Shown: positions 46,931-58,923, numbered from the stretch's first letter. The stretch is 64,000 nt of DNA from Pseudeuparius sepicola (GCA_963920635.1 OY987298.1:105715309-105779308); one strand, 5' to 3'. A program made the numbers and translations. The notes: generated by a model not told the origin, from the letters alone.

Positions 46931-47693
46931 CGGGGTGAGTCGTTTTTTTTTTGTAGCAGGACTTTAACATTCGATAGAATATTACATTTTAAAACGAAAA
47001 TTTCAGATCAATGTAGACCGGCAACAGCTTCTTTTTCAAGATAAAGGGCGTTAAAATTTGAAACAAATTATCGAATATTTTTTATATCTTCCAAACAAAA
47101 AATAGATATATTGAAATGAATTTTGACATGAAATATGTCGAGGGAGATAGCAATATTATGTGTTAATTTCATTATATCCATGGAACCAGTGGCAGAGGTA
47201 CGAAGTTCAGAGACAAAAAACAGTATGGTCCTGTACAAAAAACACAGTTCGATCCTTTAAAAATTAAACTCAATACCTATACTTTTAAGTAAATGTAAAA
47301 TTAAATTTTGAACAAAAATTGTATTTGGGCTTTTTTATATCTGCTATGATTTCGTGATTTCGTGCACAATTTCACATTTTCGATTAATTTTTCATTAATT
47401 AGGTAATAAAGAAAAATTTTAAAATTTCTCAAATTATTTTTCCACATAATCTGGCTTAAACCAAGAAATACGCAGGTAGGTAATTGATCAAAATTAATTC
47501 TATTAAACAGACCCCCACAACTTTCACAACTTTAATTGGAAAAGTACAAGAAATTAAAAACCTGCCACATGAGCCCCAAAATTGCAACGTATCTTGAAAA
47601 TGATGATGACATTGATAAGAATTTTTCAAATCATTCCAAATGTCATTTTATATCAATGTTAAATTACTGTCCTAAAAACTGACTCATCCTGTA
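46931..47693. mobile_element. TACAGGGTG-family foldback, 763 bp, two-tier arms
   Basis: Outer ends GCGGGGTGAGTCG / GACTCATCCTGTA pair with TTTTTTGTAGCAGGACTTTAACATT. The inner edge of each arm has TTTTCAAGATAAAGGGCGTT / AACGTATCTTGAAAA, a decayed copy of the AAGATACAGGGTGT inner motif. An orphan arm of the same family lies at 24085-24214. No transposase in the core. Confidence 0.75.
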
Positions 47694-48809
47694 TGAATCT
47701 TTCTTGGTATGGCTTCTTGGTGCTATAAAAAATGTTACCAGGCTGTATCTTGGAGGCTTGTAATGGACGATACTTTATCCTATGGTGGTTAAAAAGGGTA
47801 ATGGTAATCGATTATCTAACTTATGTTATGAAGGGGTTAGTCTAAACGGCAAATCGAAAAGGAACATTTGGCTCAGTCTCAGTTTTTATTTCAATCTTTA
47901 TTCCGTATGCAACATGATATTATAATCTAATCATTATTAGTGGATGGTGGATGGTTAAACATACTTTAGCGCACAGAAATTTCAGATAATAATTTAGTGT
48001 ACAAATACTTAAAATCGGAATGAATCACTATGGCATATATTCTATAAATTCCAGTAACGGGTGATGTTGATACTCTTTCTGTTTATCTTTTCTAAATTAA
48101 TCGTTTTGTTGTGACCTGCCTTTAATTTATTAGCTCTTTCTTCTTCTTTCCATTAATGAGTGATTCACACTAAAGTTGAAAGCTGAACATTTGTAAGTAT
48201 GGAAACATTTGTAAGTATGGAAAAAGGGGTTATCTACCTACTACTGGACGAGTGGAAGAGCCACAGGTGATAAATCAAGAAAATAGACAAAATTGGAAGA
48301 TAAACAATCGCTCGCACAATCTCTAGTCCTACTTTCTTGTCAACCAAACACTGGATATCTCGCTGGGATATTATTAAGAGTATTCAACGCGTGCCAATAT
48401 GAACCAATGAAATAACATAATTTTTGCAATATTAACCAATCAGGTGATTATTTCAGTGACTATTTCCCTCGTTTTAATTTCCACCAATCACAAACGCGCA
48501 ATTTTGAGTTACAAATGGTTTCTAGATGGAAAAACTGTATGACAGCACCTGTCAGCAGTTTTTTCGAGTTTACCCGCGGAAAAACTTGACAGCTGTTGTA
48601 TAATAGGTAGTATGTTTTGTAAGCTCTGTGTATGCAGAATAATCTGTTACTCATGAAATAGTCTTGCCAAATACCATTCGGGCATCTAATTTTTCCTGTG
48701 AAAAATATCCAAAAAAAAAACACAATGCTAAGTAATATTTTTTTAACAAAATGCATTCGTGCAGGTGCAAAAATCCTCGTCTTCGACTCGGATTTTTGTT
48801 GCCACCAGC
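47694..48809. other. Unassigned AT-rich DNA
   Basis: CAAAAATCCTCGTCTTCGACTCGGATTTTTG at 48768-48800 is a short palindrome. CCAGGCTGTATC near 47740 is end-like. No gene. Confidence 0.4.
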
Positions 48810-48911
48810 ACTCATGGTTTATTTGCCTCGGCCAGAGGCCTCAGCAACTAAACTCCACATGAGTCATAAAAAGTTGAACTTCAGTGCCTTGGTACATAAA
48901 TAACTATTATA
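48810..48911 (+). repeat. Half copy of the 5567-5684 hairpin
   Basis: It matches the centre and right arm, through TTCAGTGCCTTGGTACAT and AATAACTATTAT. The match stops exactly where the tRNA-like sequence begins. Confidence 0.75.
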
Positions 48912-48995
48912 TACGGCTAGTTAAGTAAAATATTCATCTGGACATTCTCGCCTTGCGTGCGAGAGGTCCTGGGTTCAAATGCCGGTAGTGGCTCC
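48912..48995 (+). ncRNA. tRNA-like sequence, Ala-type anticodon loop
   Basis: TCTCGC-CTTGCGT-GCGAGA (48946-48964) is a perfect 6-bp stem with a 7-base loop and anticodon TGC. The T-arm-like GGTCCTGGGTTCAAATGCCGG carries a good box B. The D-arm side (GGCTAGTTAAGTAAAAT) is weak. A T-rich tract follows directly. It is either a decayed tRNA gene or a tRNA-derived SINE head. Confidence 0.5.
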
Positions 48996-50920
48996 TTTTT
49001 TATTTTTATTTTTTATATTACCTACAATTTCGAAGAGGGGAAATTTAGAATTCCTAAGAAGTTGGGTTGATAAATATATGGCTACATACACACTGAATAT
49101 TAAACTATTTCCAGGTGTTAAATTCTCTTTGTATAAAGACAATTCGTGGTATGTCTAATAACAGGTAATACCTTTCGTTAATTTATCACTCGTTATAATA
49201 ACAATGCTAAGAAAATACCACTCCTGCTGCGCAGTCGTGATCTTTTTAGCTTTGGGATTATAATTCGGAAAATTATGATCTTTGGTATTATCGATAATAT
49301 AGGCACATATATTTCTCCTGAAAAACAGTTTATACAAGTTGACATGACAGCAGGTATATAACAGCGCTCAAACAATCCCTCGTTCCCTTGGTGAGTAAAC
49401 CCAAAGCTTGCCTACTTGATTTTTAATATTTTCTATGCAGTTTTAGAATGGTGACCACTGACCAAAATCCTTTTCAACCGATTTTAATGTTTATTGCTGC
49501 ATTACTACTATTTCAAGGGTATTTTCGATGATGTATTAAACATGGATAACCTCATTTAACAAGTATGGCGTTAGTGGCTAGTAGGTATAGTAAGTGAGTT
49601 CCCACGCCCAGAGTTGAAACTGTGTTAATAAGAAAATACTCATACTGATACCTAGTACCTGTAATACCTAACTCAAAACAGAATAATAAGAATAATGATA
49701 AGAAAATATGACAGAATTAAAATGTAGTTTAGGTTAAGAATGTTAAGTACCTAATTAATTGATTCGGTTACAGTAAAAGTAAATAAATAAATTCTTAATT
49801 CATTGTAATATATTTTTGACGTGTTTAAGCTTGCACGCATATCTCAAACCGTGGAACTGACTTAAATCGTCGAGAAACGATAAAATAATTGTAAGAAATA
49901 TTTACATTCCACTTTTCATTGGTCATCCAATTACTAAACTTGAAGTCTGCATTAAATATTAAAAGGTATAATGCTATATAACTCGTCTACGTAAAACTAA
50001 CAAGAAATAGTGGCTTCATCGCTCTAGATTTATCTATGCAACTCGTCTTGTCGAGATTCCAAAATATTTAATACCATAAAGGCACTAATTAACTTTTTTT
50101 TCTGCTGGGGACGTAGGGTATAATTTATCATCTATAATAAGAACTAATATCTAGGTACAATCTACATAACGCATAACTTAGAATAATAAAAACAAAAAAA
50201 AACTCTGAATATGAATTTAAAATATAATATTGCGAAACTTGAATTGAAGATGAAGACACACTCCAGGTCCAGGTATCTCCCAGGCCCTTATACCTCTGCA
50301 TAATGGTGCCGTTTTGAAGGTCAAGGGTACCTACCCGAGACAGAGGACTAAAGTTTCGGGCACAATACTGCCACATTTAAAAACTGTTCTCTTCTTGGAT
50401 GTTTAATTAACAATAATGGTGAAATTTATTTCAAAACTATATTTTAAAAATTCTAAACCGCATCTCAATATATTTTCTAATGACCGATTTTTTAATTACC
50501 TAATTGGATAAGGATAAGTTCTATGTGGCCTTCTGAAAGAGTTGCCGGCAACATATTATTTTGAGGCAGATTGTAAAAATAATTAAGCACCATATGCCAT
50601 ATTATGGAAAAAGTAATAAATAAATAATGTAGGGTATCCTATGTACTAATAGAGCACACGCATCATCCTTTTGCCTAATGATGTACAAAAGGCAATTATT
50701 TGCATTTTTTACTTTTTTAAACACATGTGTATGTATATTGATTTTAAGACCGAGCTCCCAGTCGAATCTGATGACGATAGCAGGCACACATTAATATTGT
50801 TAACAAATAATGTTCCTAATAATAATTACCTCGGACACAGTTCCTCCCAATTATACTTTTGTGAAACACTATAGGCGAAAAGGATGGATTGCCAACGTTA
50901 CCACAAAACGCAGCGAAAAA
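48996..50920. other. Unassigned AT-rich DNA
   Basis: Only short chance frames; no repeat partner noticed. Confidence 0.4.
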
Positions 50921-50944
50921 ATCACACATATAAAAAAAACAAAA

Positions 50945-51260
50945 CAAACACACACTGCACACGCGGGTACTGCACCGTCCGCGGTACTACGCCGGGTCGG
51001 TCGGCGTGGAACGTCAGCAGAAACGCGCGATTTGCCGGCCAGAAGAACGACGGGCTCCGGACGCGGACGGCCGCTACTGTCGCCGCTGGTACGGTGGTAC
51101 CGCCGCCGCCGCCGCCGCCGTCGACCCGACTTCGCCCACTGAGTGAAACAGAAACAAAATGCGCCAAGCCGGCATAATTTACCAATCGAACTAGTTTTCG
51201 GCCGACGCTGATGCCCCGCGATCCTCCAGTCCAGTGGTACCGAAGAAAGCGGTCGGGAAT
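50945..51260 (+). promoter_or_regulatory. CpG-rich promoter/first-exon-like island
   Basis: This is a sharp GC- and CpG-rich block with CCG repeats in AT-rich DNA. Near its right edge ATG at 51211 begins MPRDPPVQWYRRKRSGMP. In the pre-insertion sequence (removing the hAT element and one target copy) this runs directly into GCCGG-GTGAGTG, a strong splice donor. That is the layout of a first coding exon ending in phase 1. The protein fragment is too short to identify, and a minus-strand reading is also open. CpG island plus donor makes a host promoter plausible but unproven. Confidence 0.4.
51112..51122. repeat. CCG trinucleotide repeat (core of about 51101-51122)
   Basis: A run of about seven CCG units, ending in GTCGACCCG, lies within the GC-rich island. 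Confidence 0.8.
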
Positions 51261-51307
51261 GCCGGGTGCAGTGGCGTATCCAGGATTAACGTCTGGGGGG
51301 CAATCAG

Positions 51308-52185
51308 TTATAATGGACCGGGAGATACTGACAGATTTTTGGACGTGATTTTACTCAGTATGCCTTGCAAAGGGCATTATGTGGCACATATTCTCACAAT
51401 AATAAGGTATGAATCAGAGAGTCATCCTGGGTTCTTCATGTGAAAAACTGAGTTTTCAATTATTCGAAAAATATGCGTTTTGATATGATTTTATACAGGC
51501 TGCCATGTTTTTTATAATGAAGTTCAAATAGAAAATTCCTCGGAAAACCATAGGCATACCGTTAGGGTGGGCCCAAAGGGCTATTGTTGCCACGTGATCT
51601 TGTATTTTAATAATTAATTTTTCCACGTTTCTGAACAGGCTGCCAATGAGAAGTACGCAAGTTCTTATTATGAAAATGCTGAAAAAAGGATGGCCTACCT
51701 TTCGCGCATGTCCAAGTACACTTTACATCGAATAACTCGTTTAAATGATTAAATAACATTCAATTTAAACAGTACTTGGACATGCGCGAAAGGTATGCCA
51801 TCCTTTTTTCAGCATTTTCTTAATAAGAACTTGCATACTTCTCATTGGCAGCCTGTTCAGAAACGTGGAAAAATTAATTATTAAAATACAAGATCACGTG
51901 GCAATAATAGCCCTTTGGACCCACCCTAACGGTATGCCTATGGTTTTCCGAGGAATTCTCTATTTGAACTTCATTATAAAAAACATGGCAGCCTGTATAA
52001 AATCATATCAAAACGCATATTTTTCGAATAATTGAAAACTCAGTTTTTCACATGAAGGAAGAACCCAGGATGACTCTCTGATTCATACCTTATTATTGTG
52101 AGAATATGTGCCACATAATGCCCTTTGCAAGGCATACTGAGTAAAATCACGTCCAAAAATCTGTCACTATCTCCCGGTCTATAAC
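51308..52185. mobile_element. 878-bp near-perfect inverted repeat
   Basis: Arms of about 430 bp differ by only about seven substitutions and one 3-4 bp gap, centred near 51748. Each arm carries two direct copies of an end-like motif: TATACAGGCTGCCATG and CTGAACAGGCTGCCAATG. The outer edge reads GTTATAATGGACCGGGAGATA / TATCTCCCGGTCTATAAC. The small loop has no gene. High arm identity means recent origin or gene conversion. Confidence 0.9.
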
Positions 52186-52261
52186 AAAACTCTGTCGATA
52201 ATTGTAATGAATAAAAACAGAACAAAAACATATTTTCTAAAATAAATAAATCCGGAAATAA

Positions 52262-52912
52262 ATGGACCAACTTGAAAAATTAAAAAGAAAAATGGAAAAT
52301 ATCACCAAAAATTCACATGATCATATGGGTACGCAGATGTTCGGTTTTCGAGATGCAGGGTATTGAAATTGAAATTTTATTTTAGATTATTTTCTTTCAA
52401 AATTTGGTAGCCGGGGTTTTTTTGGGAAGAGAAGTCATAATTTGGTATTATTTTTGGTGCAATCCGCAGAGGGCGCTGCGTACGCTATCATTATTTAATT
52501 TAATTTGCCCTAACTTTTTTGACAGTAAACTTTTACGACATTTTGTGAATGTATCCTCTTCCCACACGTTTTCTAAGCAAAAAAGGTATACTTGGTGAAT
52601 AACGCCAAAGATGACCGTTTTCGAGAAATTTTTAAATTTCTGCATCGATGCAGGTGCATATCGACACTCTTATGCAATTAAATTCAAAATAAAATTGAAA
52701 TAAACATTTGACAATTTAATTAACTTGTTGTTTTTTTGCAAAAAAAATTTGTCGTATCAAAAGTTACTTACAAAAATCGAAACTAAAATTTGAATTTCAA
52801 CACCCTGCATCTCGAAAACCAAACATTTGTGGGTGGACCTATATGTTCATATGAACTTTTCGTCATATTTTCCATTTTTCTTTTTAATTTTTTAAGTTAT
52901 TACAGGATACCC
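52262..52912. mobile_element. Two-tier foldback nested in the hAT element
   Basis: Arms pair AACTTGAAAAATTAAAAAGAAAAATGGAAAATA with its complement. At the inner edge, TTCGGTTTTCGAGATGCAGGG (52354) pairs with CCCTGCATCTCGAAAACCAA (52809), repeating the outer CCCTGTATA motif. The core has a 64-codon frame of no known family. Confidence 0.75.
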
Positions 52913-53500
52913 TGTATACCGTAAAAATAATTCTTCTTCGAACCAGTAAAATCTAGGTATATCACAAAATCAAGTATTCTTTTTTTGGTCTTGAGCTCGT
53001 CAAATATGTCCTCTGGAGATATGGGTATTTCAGGGTACACAGTACACATAAAGGAGTGTTAACCCATTCAGTCTTTTTTCGCTAATATTGTTTCTAATAT
53101 AAATTTTTAAAATTTTCAGTTTTGAAAATGTTCTATCTGGCGTGGTGGTGCACACTGTGATTGTGCAAAATATGTTTAGTAGGTTGTTTTGCCTAATTAC
53201 GGTTAGGCGCTGCGACCGACAGAGTGTGTGCATAATATACGGCGCGTTCTCAAATCTACTGCACACGTTGAAGACAAGATGAAACAAATAACAAATTGTA
53301 GATGTTTGATGTTCACTGCATTTTCAGATTAGACCAGGAGTATATAATTTTTGGTATTAAGTATTAATTTTGATATTACAAATCGCGTTTATCTCGACAG
53401 CTCTGGGGGGGGGGGGCAATTGCCCCCTTTGCCCCCCCTGAATACGCCACTGGCCGGGTGAGTGTCGGCTAATCAGAGATCAAAGCGAAGCAGCCGTCTA

Positions 53501-54389
53501 TACAGGGTGTCTATTGACGGAGACTCACTTGAATATATCTTGACAAAGAAAAGAGAACTTCATTTGAAAAGAAAAATTGCCTTATTGATGGGCTAACGTT
53601 GCGTAAAAACACATTCGACATCCATAGCCTATACTTTCTGAGATATTTTTGAAAACCCGAAAAGTGCCGAAACTACTTCGGCTTGTATTTTTTTATTTCA
53701 AAAGTGATTCTATCAGAATGCCGCGGTTTAGTGGTCGCTGCCAGCACTTAAAAAAGTTACTCAATTATAGCAGGTCTTGACCTGTAAAAATCACATATTT
53801 TGTGCACTTTCAATCGATAGGTCACAAGCGCTACATATATGCTCTGCGCTAGCCCCATTTATAATTTTTTTGCGAAAAAAATGAAAATGTAGTAGGCCCG
53901 GCAAACTGCCTTGAAAGTTCAGTTAAATAAACTACAGTTGTGGATTTAATTAATTGAATAACACACTGCAGTGCAAATATTTGAAATTTGCTGCGAGAAA
54001 TCTGCATTTCGCACATTTTTAATGGTATGCCTTGAAAAAGAAAGCAAACAATTTTTGTCAGTTAATTAAATCGACAACTGTAGTTTATTTAACCGAACTT
54101 TCAAAGCATTTTGCCAAGTCTTCCTTATTTTCACTTTCTTTCACAAAAGAATTATAAGTCAGGCTATAGCCCAAAGAATATGTACCTAGCGCTTGTAATA
54201 TATGGTTTGAAAGTGCACAAAATATGTAACTTCAAAAATATCTCAGAAAGTGGGCTATGAATATCGAATGTGTTGTTACATAAAGCTAGCCAATCAAAAA
54301 GGGATTTTTTTCTTTCAAATAAAGTTCTCTGAAATATGTATATTTGTTGACATATTTCCAATTTGACCTCCGTCAGTAGACACCCTGTA
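53501..54389. mobile_element. TACAGGGTG-family foldback, 889 bp, TA on both sides
   Basis: TACAGGGTGTCTATTGACGGAG and CCGTCAGTAGACACCCTGTA are both flanked by TA. The arms include AAAGAGAACTT(C/T)ATTTGAAA, GGGCTA and GAGATATTTTTGAAAA. A second, inner inverted pair, ACTACAGTTG...TTAATTAA near 53930-54085, is centred on the core. No transposase recognised. Confidence 0.85.
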
Positions 54390-56046
54390 TACAGGTGTAA
54401 TATATTTTCCACCACACAACAAAAGGAAAGAAAGGCCTTCGATATCCTTTTAGGAAATATGGCATAAACATAACACAAAATATACAATCTAGGTACATCT
54501 TTACCAGCAAAAAATGCGCATGATGCTCAAGATGACCGCACAAGAAAGCCCGCAATATATATCCTCCAAATTTTAATACAAAATATTCTTCCAGAACAAA
54601 CGTCAAAAAAATGTTAACATCTTGTATTTTAAAAACAAAGAATTAATAAGTAAGAGGTAAAATGTTTTATCAAAGATCAAGACGGACTGCAGAGAGAAGC
54701 GAAACGAAGCATATTACAGAAATCTTTAATACCTACTTTATAAGAATAAGAATGAAGTAAATTGATGTTCAGGTAGCTAGAGGAATATTTATTTATTTTT
54801 CAGGCTTTTTTACCGTATTTTTATTTTTTTAAGGTATAGAAGAGAATGTTAGTATATAACAGCCAAATGAAGAGCAAGTTGCATCTAAAGGTTGCAATCG
54901 AAATACCTAAACAAGACATAAAGGCCTTTCAGGAGGAAAATGATCTGTTAAAACAAAAAAATCTTTGAATTCGAAGAATGCTGCTATCGTTTGGAAAACA
55001 ATCTCCGCAGTCGTACGAAAAACTCAACTTTTCGACCTTGTATCATAAACTATACTGTTATGAGCTGGAACATCTTACTTTAATAGCATTTTTGTCCCCT
55101 TTGTTATTATTATATAAGTAAATTTATTAAAATAAGCCGGTCTTGTTAAAGTAAAATAATATAAAATGTATGATATTTATGGTAATCTAATCGACTCGGT
55201 TACAAAACATCCTTTCAAAATATGTACTATAGTCGCAACATGTATTAATATATATTTTGTTTCATAAATTGTCTTTATCTTCCCTATCTAATATTTACAT
55301 TTTCTCTTAGATTAAAAATATAATTTTTAACGTGATTTCTAAAAGCTCGAAGAATATATAGAACCTACAGCTTTCATAATTTTTGTGCTCCATATTATAT
55401 AATATGTGCTGCGTTATCAGTATCACACAGGTGGGAATGTGCCTTGGAGTAAAACCATTATTAAATTTTAACTAGAGACTGTTTTTTTCTATATAGCCTG
55501 TTTCAAATTAAGAGAAAATAGTAAACCCACACTGAGAATGGAAATCCCTCTTTTGCTGTTATTTTTTTACCTTTCAATGAATTTAACATTATTCCATAAA
55601 ATTCTTTCCCATAATAACTTTTGTTACGGTAAAGATGGAGGTTGTATATTTTCTGTTATATTTATTCCGTATTTCCTAAAAGCATATCGAAGGTCTTTCT
55701 GTCCTTTTGTTGTGTGGTGGAAAATATATTACACCTGTATGCAGGGTGTCTATTAACGCGGAGTCAATTGGAAATATCTCGACAAATATACATTTTTCAG
55801 AGAACTTTATTTGAAAGAAGAAATTCCCTTTTTGATGGGCTAGCTTTATGTAAAAACACATTCGAGATCCATGGCCCACTTTCCGAGATATTTTTGAAAA
55901 ACCTGAAAAATGATCAAATATCTTCGGCTTGTAACTTTTTAATTCAAGAGTTATGGAAAAGACATCTTGCGAGCCAAACTGCTTTCAGTGGCATACCTAT
56001 GGATGTGTGGGCAGGACTGGTAAAAATTCAATTGCTAGATAAGTAG
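54060..56046. repeat. Larger inverted duplication sharing the right arm of the 53501 element
   Basis: 54060-54510 (arm plus the adjoining GGTGTAATATATTTTCCACCACAC...CTAGGTACATCTTTACC) is inverted at 55630-56046. The adjoining segment is included on both sides, so the junction between arm and flank was duplicated. Both copies remain open over about 90 codons in the same frame (shared core SFCCVVENILHLY). This may be chance in an arm sequence. Confidence 0.75.
54510..55630. other. Spacer of the inverted duplication, unassigned
   Basis: AACATCTTGTATTTTAAAAACAAAG at 54614 resembles the eroded inner motif of the 16851 family. Otherwise AT-rich with no gene. Confidence 0.4.
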
Positions 56047-56439
56047 GTATACGAAAATGTAAAATAACAAACTGTTCTACTCTAAAAAGGTGTACTTGTT
56101 AAAACTTTTAACTTAAAAGTTACTATCGCGACGGATTTGGAGATATTTACATTACAACGGTCGGTGTTCCATCGCCACCGTTTAGGTATATATTTTACCC
56201 GTGTTATTTCCGAAAACTATACACGACAATTCCTACGTTTTTTTACTTTTTTACTTATACCTTAGGTACATAAAATGAAGAAATTGCTACATCCATTATT
56301 GAACCATCATAATATATGGTTAATTTGCTTCAGGAATAGATATAAACCACCAAACATATTTTGAATATCAGAAACTTAATTGTAAAAAAACTTAGGTAAA
56401 CTAACTAATTATTACTATTATCACAAAAAAACTTTTCAA

Positions 56440-56600
56440 GTATCTACTACGGAAAACCCTAGAAAACCATGGTAATCCCAGTGAATGTAGGACAATAATT
56501 AATAAACAGATAAAACTACCCGTGAATCCTTATTGAGTTCAGCGCTTTTGGCCATCAGCGGAGTTTTTCTATAGACATGAACATGCAGTCTAAATAGTTA
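56440..56600 (+). repeat. Dispersed repeat, copy 3 of 3
   Basis: ACTACGGAAAACCCTAGAAAACCATGGTAATCCCAGTG...TTTTGGCCATCAGCGGAGTTTTTCTA matches the copies at 18.7 and 19.6 kb. Confidence 0.55.
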
Positions 56601-56639
56601 TTAATACCCGGAACATCGCAACCGCGGCCGCAACAGACG

Positions 56640-58145
56640 AAACAGGGCTTTACATTATGATGTGTTTAGTGTTCAATGTCCATCAAAGTCGTTTATGTGA
56701 CTCATCAAATATACTTGCACCAATTTTGAGACAAAATTTCAATCTGTGTAGATCGAAATACTAATCGGAGATTAGCTGGATGGTGGAATAATGGATGTAG
56801 CCCTTTTTTCATATGGTATGGTACAAATTAAAGAATAAGAACTTAAATTGTCAACGATGACTTAATAATTAAATGAATAAACGAGGACAATTTTCGGCAA
56901 TAACATGATTAAATACCTAAATAGTCACTGCGAAAGACTGTCGCAAATTTCTCGAAAATCGTTGGATCGTTATAGGACTTTTTGGCATAAAATAATAATT
57001 CAGCCTATAATTCTCTAAAGTCGCTACCTAGCGAAATACCTGCAGAACATGTTTCGCATCATAAGTATATAATGCTCAGACGACAAATAATAAACATAGA
57101 CTCATAATTCAATACAGTACAGACTCTGCCAAGATAAAAATGTTTAGTAACATTATTTTTGTCTGAGTTAGTAATAGAAATCTAAAACAAAACAGTGTAA
57201 TGATTGCACCATTGCCAAACTTCTTCAGAAATTTATCTTGTACTTACGAAATAAATGTATAACCAACGTTGAAAAACATCAATTTGGAACAATTAGTTAA
57301 TATCTACAATCTACATACATAGTAAAAATTTTGACAGTTATCATTTAACAATAAATTTTACTGATTTTATGAATTTACTGATCCTACTTGGTCTATAAAG
57401 AATATCCTTAATAAATTGCTTATTCTGGCTAACGTGGCAACGTTCCACGTGCTTTTTGTGATCGATGCTCATTTGCTTTATTATGCCCTAACAGAGTTCC
57501 TTGAGATTTCGCCGGTTTGTGTTGCAAGTTTTACTTTTGCGTTTTTCTTGTTTTTTTTTAAGGAGATTCTGGGGTTATTGGACAAAAGACATAGTAAAGT
57601 TAGTTATTAGTGAATTAGTGTAGTTTTAAGAACGATGGGAAGAGTAAAATGTTGGATTTGTGGCATAGGAAACGTAACCTCTGGTTATCATAAATGATGC
57701 AAGCTTAAGTGTCAAATTGGTTGTTTTTGTTTTGAGTAGGCATTTTTTATGTAGGCTGATTACAATGCTGCCTTTAGGTTAGTCTATGTTTATTATTTGT
57801 CTGAGATATAATGTCTAATCTTTAGGTGACATTTCCCGCTTAAAAGTGAATCATCCTGTGTATGTAGGCATAATAACTGTTGCATAAACCACCAGAATAA
57901 TACAAGAATCCAAAGCTAGAGATGAACCAGGCTACACACACTGCCGAAGTACCGACCAATTAATCTTTCTACCCATCTTCCAATAGACGGTTTAATACAT
58001 TTTCTCCGATTAGTATTTCAATCTACACAGATTGGAATTTTGTCTCAAAATTGGTGCAGGTACTTAATGAGTCACACCAGACTACAATACATAAATCTGA
58101 AGGACATTGAATACTAAACACACCGTAATCTAAAGTCTCCTTCGC
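56640..58145. mobile_element. Inverted-repeat element, about 1.5 kb, long ends
   Basis: A segment of about 130 bp (GTGTTTAGTGTTCAATGTCC...TTGCACCAATTTTGAGACAAAATT...AAATACTAATCGGAGA) at 56665-56790 is inverted at 57995-58125 with moderate divergence. The 1.2 kb interior holds only short frames. A 64-codon hydrophobic frame at 57416-57610 is not recognisable. Exact termini and target duplication are not defined. Confidence 0.65.
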
Positions 58146-58318
58146 CTGTTGAAAAAATTAGGCAATTAACAAACCTTCCGGATGCCAAAAAGCAATTCTC
58201 CAAGTGCTGAATAAACAGGAATAAAACCTTGTTACGGCTCAACTTGACTTGCAAAATTTCGAACCAATGTCCAAAACCAGGTCACTTCTTGGTTATTAGG
58301 ATTTGGTGATATCAGAAA

Positions 58319-58574
58319 TGTAAACTTAGAGAAATTAGGAAAATACAAATGAAACGCGCGAGGTACTTAAAACAGATTGAATATATTGCTCGCTTGGAGA
58401 GTACAAGTAGAATGAATAATCATCACACTGTGTGCCCGAGGACCGAGCGCGGCGTCATGTAACGCCCGTAGTCAGCAAAAAGCCCAATACATTTCGACAA
58501 CATCCACCAACCAAAACAATATGCTCTTGTGCGAATTATGGCCTTCTGGTTAGCATCCAGAGCCGATGCTCACA
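58319..58574 (-). repeat. 3' LTR of the Gypsy element
   Basis: 256 bp, TGTAAACTTAG...GATGCTCACA on the plus strand. It would supply the polyadenylation signal for the element transcript. Confidence 0.95.
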
Positions 58575-58923
58575 TTCGGCCTTCCTGACTGGGTGGTTGT
58601 CGAATGCTCTACCTAAAATACATAATTAGTGGTTGGAATCGAGACATTCCGAAAAACCAGTCTCAACGATTCATTAAAGAGCACGCAGGCTCGAAAAAGA
58701 TCTCAGGGTCATCCATTCTCAACAGCCTCAGCTCAGAGAATGATGGACTTCCCGACAGATATAACTGGACCCAAGAATCTAAAATTCTGACGGTCATAAT
58801 TTCCTATCGCTCAGGGAACCATCATCGTCCCGATAGCAAAGAAGCTCAGGGAACGAACCTAGTTCTCGACGGCGCCCAGAGAACGACCAGTATTCCCGAA
58901 TGCTTGTTTTCTCACCTTTTCCA
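58575..58923 (-). other. Gypsy 3' untranslated region
   Basis: 350 bp between the pol stop and the 3' LTR. The bases just before the LTR on the minus strand, CAGGAAGGCCGAA, form only a weak polypurine tract. No env frame. Confidence 0.7.

Larger units (their letters stand above)
51269..53452. mobile_element. hAT-type non-autonomous element, 2.18 kb, perfect 8-bp target duplication
   Basis: Ends CAGTGGCGTATCCAGG and ...CTGAATACGCCACTG, each followed inward by GGGGGGCAA / TTGCCCCCC. The flanks are GCCGGGTG on both sides (51261-51268, 53453-53460), the 8-bp duplication typical of hAT. No hAT transposase is present; the interior is filled by two inverted-repeat elements. It interrupts the GC-rich island at a potential donor site. 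Confidence 0.9.

Noticed and set aside
47185..47215. CAGTGGCAGAGG as a hAT terminus
   Set aside because: Differs from the hAT-type ends seen elsewhere and lies inside the core of another foldback with no partner end.
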